Shown here: one piece after another, positions 34,901 through 46,389 of the stretch
Layout of the letters: each line of letters starts with the position of its first letter
Position numbering within the stretch: position 1 is the stretch's first letter
Assembly: GCA_013368445.1 (NCBI GenBank)
Contig: JAACJO010000002.1
Span: forward strand, 620,001-684,000
From: Leucocoprinus leucothites
Taxonomy: Eukaryota; Basidiomycota; Agaricomycetes; Agaricales; Agaricaceae
Reading direction: 5' to 3'
Length of the DNA stretch: 64,000 nt
The notes under the pieces: model-generated
Databases searched by the model: none
The model's input: the letters and a program-made list of their open reading frames with translations, nothing else
Told to the model about the DNA's origin: nothing
Program-made: the position numbers and the translations under genes

Positions 34901-35601
34901 ATAAAAATCCTGAGGAACAAGAGCGCTTGCTCGAAGCTTGGGCTAACCAGAACAACGTCAAGCGATGTCCTTCCTGCCGCGTGTGGGTCGAGAAGATTGA
35001 AGGTTGCCACCATATCAGTTGTAAATGTGGGACACACTTCTGCTGGATCTGCTCCGGTGTATTTGAGGGCAACCGTATTTACGATCATATGACCGAAGCG
35101 CACGGTGACTGGTACAATGACCCCGATCGCAACCGAAGGCAAGCAGCCGCTGGTGGCCAGCCAAGGGAGCAGGTACCGAACATTGTTGAGATAGCAGGTG
35201 GTCGAGCAGCTGTCGCGGAACAAGCTGCAGAGTTACGTCGCCTTGAGTTGCAGCGAGAAAACCGCGCTGCACAGCGTATTCACCCAGCTGTCAATCACCC
35301 TCTGGGTGCAGCTCACCGCCAACTGTTTCGGGCAGCACAGGCACCAGCTCTTCCACCTCGACCTGCAGTGGTCGTCAATCCACATCAGGAACAATTGAGG
35401 CGTTTCCGGGAGCTTCAAAGGCAGAGAGAGGCGGAAGAAGAGAACGAGAGACGAGCACGGCTACGACAGGCTGAGGAACGGCAGCGTCAACTAAGGGAGG
35501 CGAGGATACAAGAGCTTGAACGCGCAGCTATACGAAGGAGGGAAAATGAAGCTCGGCAACGAGAAGCGGAGAAAAATAAGGGGTGGTGTATCATCATGTG
35601 A
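31908..35601 (+). CDS. RBR ubiquitin ligase with two CCCH fingers and CaaX box
   Basis: Four exons (31908-32021, 32091-32149, 32201-32348, 32401-35601) join in phase to 1,173 residues. In order: CCCH finger 1 (C14, C22, C28, H32; spacing 7-5-3); CCCH finger 2 (C86, C94, C100, H104; same spacing); a basic linker; a charged Ala/Glu/Arg/Gln coiled coil with tandem repeats (about residues 177-290); an RRM-like segment (RILVKNLPMNAKPTEVLELF) and further alpha/beta units; then RING1 (CPICYDTV, near 806), IBR (about 890-935), and RING2 (CPSC at 963). Within RING2 the GCHHISC segment places the presumed catalytic Cys at 976. A second coiled coil follows, and the protein ends in CIIM. RBR ligases pass ubiquitin through the RING2 Cys. 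The CCCH and RRM-like parts suggest an RNA-linked target. The CaaX end predicts prenylation and membrane attachment, which is inference. Confidence 0.88.
32610..32909 (+). repeat. In-frame minisatellite in the RBR ligase gene
   Basis: Four tandem units of 72, 72, 78 and about 78 bases start at 32610, 32682, 32754 and 32832. Each begins TTTAGCCCAAGAACGTG and encodes LAQERVAAARRELQ followed by LERERQEAAR. Unit lengths are multiples of three, so the reading frame and the coiled-coil heptad character are kept. Differences between units are mostly single bases. Confidence 0.85.
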
Positions 35602-35986
35602 AGGAAGGTTTCTCGAGGCACGAACTGTAGCATCGTTGGTGCTAGATCCCGAAACATTGACTTTTTTCTACTGTATCGTCTTTTTTGCTGTATTTCTAGA
35701 GGCCTGAGATTTCTGGGAAATCACTCAATCATAAATAAATTCTCTCACACACGCATGTTTACCACATACACATCGGATCGGAGGGGATCGAACAACAATA
35801 TCTCCTTTCAGGTAGTTGGCTACCGGGGAAGTTTGGAATCTCAAAATAGTAATATATTGCAAGCCTAGTCCAAGCACCTAACACTAACAGCCCACAGTAA
35901 ATAGTAAACACTGCGAAATGACTCAAAGTACGCTACGAAATAACAATACACCAGTACAAACTACCTCTGCTTTTCAATCTAGTAAC
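35602..35986. other. Intergenic between convergent genes
   Basis: The short 3' flanks of the RBR ligase gene (plus) and the small membrane protein gene (minus). An AATAAA-like ATAAATAAA lies near 35,731-35,739. Nothing else is seen. Confidence 0.5.
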
Positions 35987-37058
35987 TTACTTTCCAGGCC
36001 CGACCCACACACCCTCACCATACTTCCCTGCCTTCTCAACCCCAATGTCCCTCCGATGTTTTCTCTTGGCCAACCGGAGCAGGATAAAATGGTAAAGCAC
36101 GACCTGAGCCACACATACGACGAATACTCCGCCCGTGACAGAAATAGTAATGATAGAAGTTGTGGTGAATTCGCCGTGTTGAATGCAAAAAACATTGGTT
36201 AGGGATGAAAGGATCCCTGCGAGCGCGTTCATCAAACCTGGCCTGCTCAGAGGTGTGAAGAATCATCATTTGTCAGCTTGAGTTCGAGGAGGGCAAGTAG
36301 GAGAGAACATACAGGAAGACCTTGTTGGTTAGCCAGATATAATTGTTCATCCACCTCCACCAGAGAAATATCATTCCAAGGTAGCCTATCCCGGTACAAG
36401 TAAACGCAACCAGGAACCTATCTGAAGTCAGCTCAAACTCCGCGGGCGAACAGAATAAAAGTGTTCACAGTGGTAAATTGACAATCTTGTTAACAACTCG
36501 AGCACCAATCCCATTCCCTAAGTCAAGCTTGCGCAACGTATTTGTGAACGTTCCAGGAAACAAAATAAATCCGGCCAGCAAGATCCAGGTGAAAGCCGAG
36601 GCACAGATACCGTATATAAAGGGTATGTCGTCAAGTGCAAGAAGCATTTGCATGTATTGCGATCGCGCGGAAGGTGGGATCGCACTATATTGCGCTCTCT
36701 CCTCCGCTGGTGTCCGGGTGATGCGTGAAATCAAGTCGGAATGCGTCAGAGGTTGAGGTTTCGATAGCCTGCGGGGTGGTGGACGTGGTAATGGTTGAGA
36801 AGATGATGAAGGGGGGTTGTTTAGGGCGTTGGACGTTCCTGTTCCTGTTTGACCAGGCGGGGATGAAATTAAGGATATGGCTCGGGAGGAACGATGTATG
36901 TCATTGTCGGGCGATAGGACTGGGGCATAACTCGATGCCTCAGCACGAAGTGTTGGCAAGGTAGTTAATCTAGCGCCTTCGTCCGGAGCGTGAAGTGCTT
37001 CAAACCTAAGGTCTGTCCCCGCCAGCATAGGTGGCGACGATGAAGGGGATTGAGCCAT
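35987..37058 (-). CDS. Multi-pass membrane protein of unknown function
   Basis: Three exons (37058-36469, 36417-36313, 36242-35987) join in phase to about 316 residues. The first 130 residues are polar, Ser/Pro-rich and probably cytosolic. Then come hydrophobic segments IYGICASAFTWILLAGFILF, FLVAFTCTGIGYLGMIFLWW, a weaker one at GLMNALAGILSSLTNVF, and IITISVTGGVFVVCVAQVVL. This makes three to four membrane passes, followed by a basic tail (RLAKRKHRRD). The gene has the look of a conserved fungal membrane protein, but I recognise no family and assign no role. Confidence 0.75.
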
Positions 37059-38648
37059 CGCAGAAGACCTGAAATAATCGCGAGAAACAGTGTTTCCTCA
37101 CGGAGACCAGAAGGAGCGTACGGCTTCACGCGTGATTGTGTTGCCCTTCAAGGGGATATATTATGACCGAGAACGTCGACTTTATAACTATTTCGCTCTC
37201 ACTTTTCTGGAGGGAAGGCGTTCGGAAAGGCCCAGATCAAGGGTGAACCCTAGAGACGTAAGATTTATGGGCATTTTCGATTGTAGCCTTGACATATGCT
37301 GTACTTTGTTATAGCATAGTTTGATCTAAATCAATTCTGATTGTCAGAGCGGTGCATCGAGTATAGATTTTACCAGTTTGCTTCTGATATCTTTTGGTGG
37401 TTGTTGTTGGTAGGTGCGTAATCAGACTTCGATTCTGGTTTCAGCTCATAGGCGCTGTAAAAAGCATCAAGTGAGTGTTTCACTCTGAATAGAAACTAGT
37501 GCACAAGAACTAGCATATGCCAAAGTGATTACAGGGTTGCCTTGACATGTGGGACATAGAAACACTTTGAGCTGAATTTGGTAAGTCAAATTTGGGGAAA
37601 CTGAGAGGAAAGTCTCATTAGACCGGCACAAAGGCTGCTCTGGCTTCTGAAGTGTAGTGGAACCTTTGTCCAGTAAATCACTTGTAGTATCGCCCGTACA
37701 TCTATTTCCACGGTTTTCACGGCGAAGGTTACGACGCTTCCGCGTTTCTGGAAAGTGGGGTGTCTACGGCCATATCGCCGAAGACATGGAGGCTGGTATG
37801 AGGATTCAGGCTGCGATCAAAGACGAACTGCTGGAGGCCAGCTAAAGGAGCGGGTACTAGATAATATTGGCATTGATAGCGGTGGAGCAGCGGTAGTGGA
37901 ACGGACTGCAAGATCGTGCTGCCTAGGACTGCTACGCGAAGATTGTGCCGTATATCCGGTTGTAGCCCAGTCTGATAACCCGTTATAATCCTTCAAAGAT
38001 CCTGCTCGCAGCGTGGTCACGTGGAAAGAGGCCCACAGAGATCCAGAAAGATGAGGACACCATGCCAAAGGAACAGTGAGGAAAAAAGAGAGCATTGAGA
38101 GCATCAGGCCAGGAGGTTGTGGAGGGACGCCACACGGAGAACGGAAGATGACGTATCATCATGTAGGGAAGGGTCGATAGGAGTATAATGATACCTGGAA
38201 TTCTACGAGTACTCATCTACAGTCAGCCCATTAGCGCTTCAGCATTCAAAGTTTAGTCAAGTCTAATGTGGAGTTGAAACGAGGAAGTTACCAGGGACTT
38301 GGTGAAATGCAAATTTGATTTCTGTGAGTTATCGTCGCTCAGTTCCGAAAGCGTACGGCGATATTTTCGTTCTGAGGATGCTGTAGCGAATTCTTGATTG
38401 CCGGTCATCGTGATCAGTCTGAGCCAAGGAGTAAAGAAGAATTGTGAATGGCTCAAGAGCCAAAATCTTGACATGTGTCACGGTCATGTGAGTCACACAC
38501 CGTTCGTTACCTGGTCACGCACCGGTTAACACGAAGAGCAAGCAATGTCCGTCGACGGTGACCGCGGCGAGCCTCCTTTATTTTCCTACTCTGGCGTGTT
38601 TTCGTGACTCTCTGCATCCTATTGTGCTGAGAACAAAGTATTTCCTCC
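37059..38648. other. Divergent intergenic region with a possible small gene
   Basis: It separates the start of the membrane-protein gene (minus) from the start of the NTO1-like gene (plus). The left half (37,059-37,800) shows nothing. The right half contains minus-strand frames that could form one small spliced gene (next entry). Confidence 0.45.
37817..38408 (-). CDS. Possible small spliced gene, uncertain
   Basis: A minus-strand frame from ATG 38408 (or 38474) reads MTGNQEFATASSERKYRRTL..LHFTKSL. It meets a GTAACT donor and can be joined after a CTGTAG acceptor to MSTRRIP. Two continuations exist: reading straight on for about 70 residues, or splicing at GTATCA to a frame that begins SLKDYNGLSDW and stops at 37817. 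Neither product resembles a family I know. The location, 240 bases from the divergent NTO1-like start, fits a shared promoter. Treat as a candidate only. Confidence 0.25.
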
Positions 38649-41600
38649 ATGGGCCGCAATGGCAGATCTTCCCCAGCTGCTCCTTCCATTCCCAAAGTCG
38701 TCTTCGAGAAGATAGAGGAGGACGACTCAACGCAGCCCGGCGGTGTTCACGACCTACAAGCTCGCTCATACGGCTGTAAATTGTTGTTATGTGCTTTTGA
38801 TAGTATGCTAACTCATCCTTAGATAATGATTTCTCCGACTTCATGCGACCCGAGCATTATATCCGCCACATAGGTGTGTAATATGACGTTTTCCGGATCA
38901 TATGTTCTCATAAGGGGCTTCAAGAACCTTTGGAGAGTGACCTTGCACGGCAGGTCGAGTATGATATGGATGAACAAGGTCAGTTATCTCGAAACCCAAT
39001 CGGTGCTCTAAACACATCTTGCTGACTGACCGACTGGCATAGATCAGGAATGGTTAGATGCAATCAACGCGGAGCGGCGGAAAGAGCAGCTGGATAAAGT
39101 TTCATGCGAACTGTTTGAAATTGTCATGGATCGTCTGGAGAAGGAGTGGTTCGACCTGGTGTGTCCTAGCCCTAGATCTTGTCAGTTTTGACGCGGCTAA
39201 TTTTCCCTCGAAGACCAAAAACATCCCGAAACCTGACCTAGCTTTGCCCTCGGAAGATTCTACTTGTGCAATATGCGACGATTCCGAAGGAGAAAACAGT
39301 AATGCGATTGTTTTCTGTGATGGATGCAACCTCGCGGTCCACCAAGGTAGAGAGCCCACCACATCCTGAGATTTCCGAGTTTAACGATTCCACAGATTGT
39401 TATGGCGTCCCATATATACCTGAAGGACAGTGGCTTTGTCGTAAATGTACAGTGTCGCCCGAGAACCCGGTGGTATGTCATGCTCATCTACTTATACCTC
39501 TTTCTGCTAACTGTCCTGAAGCAATGTATCCTATGTCCGAATGAAGGAGGTGCTTTCAAACAAACAACACATGGCGAATGGGTGCACCTGCTTTGCGCTA
39601 TCTGGGTACCAGAGACGCGTGTTGTGAACGAAGTGTTTATGGAACCTGTTGATGATGTGGACAAGATTTCAAGGCAGCGGTGGAAGTTGGTGAGTAAACC
39701 TTCTTTTTCAACTCGGTACTGAGTCTTGAATGGAACCAAGAAATGTAGCATCTGTGACATTCGAGGAGGAGCTTGCATACAATGTGCCAAGACGTCCTGC
39801 TTCCTGGCATTTCATGCGACCTGTGCGCGAAAAGAGAAGCTGCTATCTTCGATGAAAAGCACCCAGGGATCGGAGCCAGCCATCTTGACATGCTACTGCG
39901 ATCGCCACCTGCCGGTATGCACCCTTCCATCCTCTCCATTGGTATCATTACTGATCATTCTACCATCCAGAAAGAGCGCCAGGAGGCTCGGGAAGCAGCC
40001 CTCGCCGCTGAGGAATCCGAGGATGACGATGGCGATGAAATGAATATAACTTCGAAATCTGCTCGTGCATATGCCAAAACGTATCGCACCGGACCGCCGC
40101 TTGTACCTGCGCTGATAGTCAATCGAATCATATCATATATCGCAAAGGTCACTCTTCGCAAGAAGCCCGAATTCGTGAATACACTGTGCCGCTATTGGAG
40201 TCTAAAACGAGAAGCACGACGTGGTGCACCATTACTCAAGCGTTTGCATCTAGAACCATGGACAGCCGTGGTTGGCGCGAGGGCTCGGTCGGACGAGGAC
40301 AAGATGATGAAACTGGAGGTGAGTTCACTTTGGCCATGAACGTCTGGTTGAACTGAGGATCTGACTCTAAGCCAGCAATTGCGTCGGTTGCGTGACGATC
40401 TACTCAGGCTACGTGCTCTGGCCGAGCTTTGTCGGAAGAGAGAGGCTCGGAAATACAGACAGGCAGAAATTGTTTACGATGTCATTGCCAAGGCTTTTTT
40501 TGCTCATGAGGATGCTATGAGACATGTACTTGATCGCATTGTCTCGTGGGTGTATATAACTCTAATCTCTCAGGGTTTTGCGCTGATAAGCCTTATTTCA
40601 GGTTGGACAAGCAAGAGTTCTTCAAAAATCCAGTCTCACGGCAGGTTGTCCCAGACTACTACGATATTGTCAAAAAGCCGATGTGTTGGATCATGATTGA
40701 GACCAAACTGGACAGACACGAGTATTGGGACGTTCAGGCGTTCAAGGTGTGTCCAAATTCCTCTTGGTTATTCAACCAGCTCACTGAAGCATACTAGGAT
40801 GATGTGGACCTTGTTATCAACAATGCATTATTGTACAACAAATCTGATTCGGCTGTTTACCGTGCTGCATCTCGGTTAAAGAAAAATGCCCCTCCTCTGT
40901 ATGCAACACTCGATAAAGAACGAACCTCGGTCTTGTCAGCGCACAGTAATGGTATCACTCATATCACCTATTCAAATCACGTCAACGGCGATCATGGACA
41001 GGCAACCACTGAGCCAAACGGCATTAATGGTGTCGATGGTGCGATGGAGGTAGATGCAGCTTTCAAAGCTGATCGCACAGTCGGGGACTTGGAACCGTCT
41101 TCGGATATCCTTGAGCTTCTCACTTCCATCTCCGCGATCAAACCCGACCTTTCTATCGACCTTCAAGACGAACCCCTCCAATCCCTCCTCGATTACGAGC
41201 TCGCGACCCTTAAACCTCCTCCAACACCTCCACCGCCTCCACCACCAAAAATCAAGAAGAAGCGTGATCGTAAAGCCGAATATGAGCGAGCCAAAGCAAA
41301 AAAAGCAGCAGCAGCTGCTGCTGCAATGGCCACTGCCGCCGAGGCCCTTACCCTGCTCAATGGAGGTCATCACCACGAACACCCGCTCAATGCTCAATCA
41401 GAAACACCCCAGACGCAATTTGTCAATGGGGGAGCTCCTGTGCATTCACTTCCACCACCACCAGTATCTCATCCTCATTCTCTCCCTCGACTTACACTTC
41501 TTCCTCCTCCTCAACCTATATTTCCTCCTACCTCCCCAACACCGCTTGCCGTTCATCCTCCCTCCCTCCCTCTCACTCACAAGCTCGAAGACTATCTGAA

Positions 41601-43428
41601 CAACTCGCCTGGATTCCGTATGCCAAAGTCGAAACAAATGAGTGCCGATACGAGCCCCTCTATCACAGAGACAACTATAGGTTCCGAAATACCAATGGAA
41701 GCAAGCCCGACCTCTCCGAAATCAGACCGGCCCCCTCCGAGAAAACGGCCTTCTTTATCGCTCGCACGAACAGAAATCCCGCCTGTGGTCTCGGACGTAG
41801 ATAACAGGGATTCGTTCAAGATGTTTGATGGTGGATGGATTTTGCCTCCTGATCAGAGACGAGGAGGACGTTTGCCCGTTGATAGGTCTATACAGCCTCC
41901 GCCTAAAAAGCGGGCCAGAACAGGTACTACCCTTTCTCAGCCCTTTCTATCGCAGGTGTGTTATTGACCCCGATTCCCTTTCAGAACAAGCCCCTTCGAG
42001 GCTTTCGGTTGTCAGCACACCAGCGTCGGAGAATCAAACCTTGACATCACCGCAACAAGAATTTGCACCTACAGGACCCCCCCTTTCATCAACGTCATAT
42101 CAATCCGCCACTTTTATTTCCGACTCTTCTCGACAGCTACAATTCAGTCCAGAAATTAAAGCACCTCCAGAAACACCGACAATCCCGGAAGCAGGACCAA
42201 GCACCCTGACTGAGAAGCCGCCTAGCTCAGCTCCACCTCCAACGCCAATTTCAGTCTCAGCTCCGCCTACTTCTTCAGCTCCCCTTTCCTCCTCTTCCTC
42301 CAAGCAGGGCCTGTCAATTGATCATGCTCTACTTCAACCAATAAGTAAAATTGTTGAGGGCGCCAACGGCACAATTATCATTGAGGAGCTGGATACACCT
42401 GCTATACGGCGTGCGAAGAATCTTAGACGCAAAGAAGAGAAGCGGCAGCAGCAGATGTTGCGTCGAGATTCATTGCTAGGTGTCAATGCTGAAAGCGCTG
42501 CAGGTTCCGCACCCAGTTTTACAGCCACACAGGCACAGCCGCCTGGCGTCAGTGGCGAACCTAATGCCGGGTCGAAAGGTGGAGGTGTCGAGTCGGAGTT
42601 AAGTTCCTTGAGTGAATTTGGGAGTGAGCTCGCGGAGGAGTCGGGTAGATCCAAGCAGACGAAGAGGAAAGGAAGGGGGAGGAGGAAGAGCATGAGTGCG
42701 ACATTGACGACGACAAGTGGGAAGAGACTGGACAAAGGTAATTTAGTGAATGTGTCTGTGACTGAAGGGGGGAAGGTGGAAGGTGGAACACTTGGTGTGT
42801 ATCTGCTCTGGGATAAATACCTGATGGCTGACGTGTTGACCGTTATATCTGCTCAGTGTGGGCGAAAGCAGGTAAGTTACCTGTTTCTTTTCTTGTTAGC
42901 ATGGAGACTGAGATGACCGTGTCTTCTAGATTCATATCCTTGGTGGCCAGCGGTTATATTCGAGCAGGACGATCCCGATGTCCCCAGGAATATTCTTCAG
43001 GGTTGTTTGGAAGCTCAGGAAAAGCGGAAGGCAAACCTCTATATTCTCAGATTCTTTGATAAAAACCAGTCCTGGTACGTTTAAATCAGTATCTTCATCG
43101 TCGTCGGAATTGTGTTAACCATACATACTCTGTGGAAAGGCAATATCTTCCCCATGATCGCCTCCTGTTGTTGGGAGAAGACTCAGGTGAGCATCTCTTG
43201 TTTGTCCTGTGGCTCAGAATCTGATGATATCCGTTCAGACGTGGACGCGGATATGCAAGCCAAACAGCGATGGAAGAGTTCGGGTGTACGAAGAGATTGT
43301 TGTGATGCTTTTAAGTATGTTCCCTCTCCCGTCCCCTCGACAACGCTAATATATGTCAAAGGCTTGCCATGTCCGAGATGGAGACAAACTCCGATGCGGA
43401 TCCAGGAACTAATCCCGTTCCTATGTAA
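38649..43428 (+). CDS. NTO1: NTO1/BRPF-type PHD-bromodomain-PWWP chromatin protein
   Basis: About 17 short introns join in phase to roughly 1,280 residues. The N-terminal EPL1-like part reads [20 protein letters not shown] and [17 protein letters not shown] finger follows ([37 protein letters not shown]), then a zinc-knuckle/extended PHD ([49 protein letters not shown]). The bromodomain is [20 protein letters not shown] plus [12 protein letters not shown]. After a long Pro/Ser-rich linker comes a C-terminal PWWP domain ([20 protein letters not shown]). This full order is that of BRPF/NTO1 scaffolds, which in yeast and animals hold MYST acetyltransferases (NuA3, MOZ/MORF) and read histone H3. 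It should act in the nucleus. Orthology to NTO1 is inferred from architecture. Yeast NTO1 lacks the full set, and this form is closer to animal BRPF. Confidence 0.92.
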
Positions 43429-43717
43429 TTCTCAGTATATATTGTTATTCATGTAATTATCTGCGAGTGAATATGGATTTATGTCATTAATTTTCCCGCT
43501 AGCAGCGTGTTTTCAATGAGTATTAAAACAGTGTTGCAATGCTTGAGGGTGTACGTCGTTCATCCGCGTCCTTGACACACTTGAAGTAGCAAACCATTTG
43601 TATTCTGGAAACGCGTGCCCTCAAAGGTACCGGTCATAAGTAAGTAGGTGCAATCATAAACGAAGCAGGTAACAAGACACATTCGCATCCAGATTCTCCT
43701 AAATATTCTAAAGAGAA

Positions 43718-44583
43718 TTACTTCGATTTAGTCTTCTTCTGTGCGCCGCGAAGAGTACTAGCAATGAACCCATAGGAATCTACCATGAGGATCAAAGGAA
43801 TTATCACCCAGCTGAAAATACCAGTCAGTGTCAGCTCGAGGACAATAAATGTGTAGACTCACATCACGTTCATGAACTGTTGATCATCACAAACATATGA
43901 GCAGCGGTCAGGTCAGTCATCGACGTTCCTGGAACCCAAGCAAAGACGTACGACAAGGTAAACCCAGAGGTGTAACCAATTCGAGGTATTGAGGTTAGGA
44001 CTTCCAATCAACCAATCGGGGCAGAATGTCATCCAACCACCATACAACTCGGCGGTACTCAATACAATGATCCAGTAGTGTCGAGCAGGATCACGTTTGA
44101 TCATCTGGTAGGCGATGTAAAGGCACATTGGGCCAGCACCTAAAACGGTGAGGATCTCAAGCGAGACGACAGTGGGGTCAGCAACACCCCAACGGAAGTC
44201 TGCAGCGCTGTATTCCTTCCCTAGCAGCAGAATTCCTTCAGTACAAGTGGTTTGGAAGTGATCAAGGACGTACACATTTGGGCCAGAGGTCCTGTGCTGG
44301 TATTAACTTGGCGACCGAAAGTCGAGTAATAGAGCCAGGAACCCTCGTAAGAAAAGTGAATGAGAGCATCGAAAGTCTAGAAGCCAGAGTATATCAGTGC
44401 CTTTCGTTTCCTGATGTGCACGGAGGCTTGTAAAGCATTGCGTACCAGCCAAATGAATGTCCAGCGATCTTTGCTTGAGGTATTCCGCGGAAGAAGGGTC
44501 GACGACGCGACTTGTGCAGTCCCAGCGATTGCTGCCACGCCCAGGAGGGAGTAAAGCGATGTTAACGTGAAAATCTGGTCCAT
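43718..44583 (-). CDS. EBP-type sterol delta8-delta7 isomerase (EXPERA domain)
   Basis: Five exons (44583-44446, 44376-44274, 44220-43952, 43876-43863, 43811-43718) join in phase to about 205 residues. The sequence FDALIHFSYEGSWLYYSTFG, GPLAQMWKEYSAADFRWGVA, SLEILTVLGAGP, ARHYWIIVLSTAELYGGWMT and WLHLWVYL..FMNVIWVIIP is a clear emopamil-binding protein. It spans the ER membrane several times and moves the sterol ring double bond from C8 to C7. The His and Glu pair (H53, E57) and the Glu in STAELYGG (about 138) match catalytic positions known in human EBP. Yeast uses the unrelated Erg2 for this step, so this gene marks an animal/plant-type enzyme in this fungus. The start ATG is the first one in the hydrophobic first exon. 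A 14-base exon precedes the last one. Confidence 0.9.
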
Positions 44584-44830
44584 GGTGCTCAATAATACGC
44601 GAAGACCAATGCCTTATGTGTCAGCGAGGTGAGAAGGGAGTAGGAAACACCGTGGATACATGTTGTGATGTGTGCGAACATTTTGTTTCTAGGATCCAGC
44701 TGATGCACATAACGGCCAGCCCTAAGCAAAGAATTGGAATTTAAGATACCAATAACCAACGAGTGATTCGTGTTCATCCTTACGACGAGGAGGAACGTTT
44801 GGATACGATTTATCGGGGAAAAATGACAGT

Positions 44831-44904
44831 GGCCAACGTGGGGATCGAACCCAAGACCTTCGCGTTATTAGCACGACGCTCTAACCAACTGAGCTAGTCG
44901 GCCG
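44831..44904 (-). tRNA. tRNA-Ile, anticodon AAU
   Basis: Read on the minus strand, the 74 bases fold as a standard tRNA. The acceptor stem is GGCCGAC with GUUGGCC plus discriminator A. The D arm contains AGCUCAGUUGGUUAGAGC, the anticodon arm is UCGUG-CUAAUAA-CGCGA, and the T arm carries UUCGAUC. The anticodon AAU (A34 to inosine) reads Ile codons. There is no intron. The A box (TAGCTCAGTTGG) and B box (GGGTTCGATCC) are both intact. One outer T-stem pair is mismatched. Confidence 0.95.
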
Positions 44905-45012
44905 TTGAGCGAGTTCTGTAATAAATACATATATGGTAACTTACATCATCCCACCTTAACACTGGGGGCGCTCAAGGCACACATCTTCCAGAACCAACAC
45001 GCTACCATCACC

Positions 45013-45797
45013 ATGTTTTTCATCGTAAGTAGTCCAATGATGAAGTTCACTCATACATTCGAACTAGACCAAATCGTTCTCAGAAAGAACTCACACACAC
45101 CATTCTCCTGCACCCGTCATACTTTGGGCCGCGTATGCTCAACTTCTTAGAATCAAAACTTTACTCGGACGTCGAGGGCACTTGTTCTGGTCAATTCGGT
45201 TACATCATCGCCGTAGTCTCAATATTGGACATCGGAAAAGGCATGGTTCTCAGTGGTAGCGGACAAGCGGAGTTCATCACGAGATACCGAGCAATTGTGT
45301 TCAAACCGTTCAAGGGTGAGGTGGTAGATGGAGTGGTGAACAATGTGAACAAAGTATGGCATCCTCATTATGCACTCAAAAGCCGACATCTCATATCACC
45401 CCTCTCCTGCCGTAGATGGGCTTCTTTGCCGACGTTGGCCCTTTAACCGTCTTTGTATCACACCAAGTCCGTTAGCTCTCCTCCTAGTCATTAGTATTGA
45501 CACTGACCGGCCCACAGCTAATTCACCCCGATATGCGATTTGATCCCAATTCAAATCCACCTTCATTTGCCTCTGAAGATCAGGTGGGTGTGTTGGTAAT
45601 GTCACAAGACTCGGTATTACATGGTTACAGATCATTGAGAAAAATACACGGGTACGCCTAAAAATTGTTGGCACGCGTGTTGACGCGACAGAAATTGTGA
45701 GCACACATTGTGCATGACTACACACTCCCTCATTCGTCCTTGAATGTAGTTCGCCATTGGAACAATCAAAGAAGACCACCTTGGAGTGATAGACTAA
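45013..45797 (+). CDS. RPB7: RNA polymerase II subunit RPB7
   Basis: Six short exons (the first 45013-45024, then 45084-45353, 45416-45466 and three more) encode about 171 residues, the usual RPB7 length. MFFI joins to KELTHTILLHPSYFGP, and PRMLNFLESKLYSDVEGTCS follows. IDIGKG-type VVSILDIGKGMVLSGSG, RYRAIVFKPFKGEVVDGVV, MGFFADVGPLTVFVS, LIHPDMRFD and IIEKNTRVRLKIVGTR also fit. The N-terminal RNP-like fold and the C-terminal OB fold are both complete. With RPB4 it forms the stalk of Pol II, binding nascent RNA and helping initiation and mRNA decay. The first exon holds only four codons, so the start relies on the conserved MFF beginning. Confidence 0.96.
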
Positions 45798-46389
45798 ACA
45801 GATCCCACCCGCATTCAAAATCGATCCATTTCCATTTCCTACAGGTTTCGCGCCAGACATGGGAATAATAGACGAGGCAGCTACCCTGAATTCCTGTTGT
45901 GACTGTCAACAGCATAGAGACAACACTGCGCCCATTTTCCCTTGATACACTTAATACTGCGACGGTCAATGACAAGTCATCTGTTTCCATCGGTCTAGAT
46001 TGCTGCATGCTCGTGCATTTAGTGTGATTTCTTGATGTGGAGGTTTTCTTCCCAAGCTCGTTGCACCAGCAATTCTATGAGCAAACCGATATGAGCAAAG
46101 CCGAGCTGTGATACCATCTGAGAAGCTCATGTGTCGCAATATAGAAGTGTTGAATGAGATAATTATTCAAAATTACTAATGGACCCGAAATACCAACAAA
46201 ACCGAAAAGAAATATAAATAATATGATAAGTACTTCAGTCTCTACCACGGAAATGAATAACTTGGGCGATTTCACAAGTGCGCTCTGGTTACGACTTGGC
46301 TGGCCTCTAGCATACAGACTGCCTTGTCGACAGAGCTATCTAACGTTGTTGTCCAAGCTACATGGACAGGCACATCAGTCCAAAGTCTT
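45798..46389. other. Intergenic between convergent genes
   Basis: The 3' flanks of RPB7 (plus) and the FAD monooxygenase (minus). An antisense frame over the end of RPB7 is not a gene. Nothing else is recognised. Confidence 0.6.
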
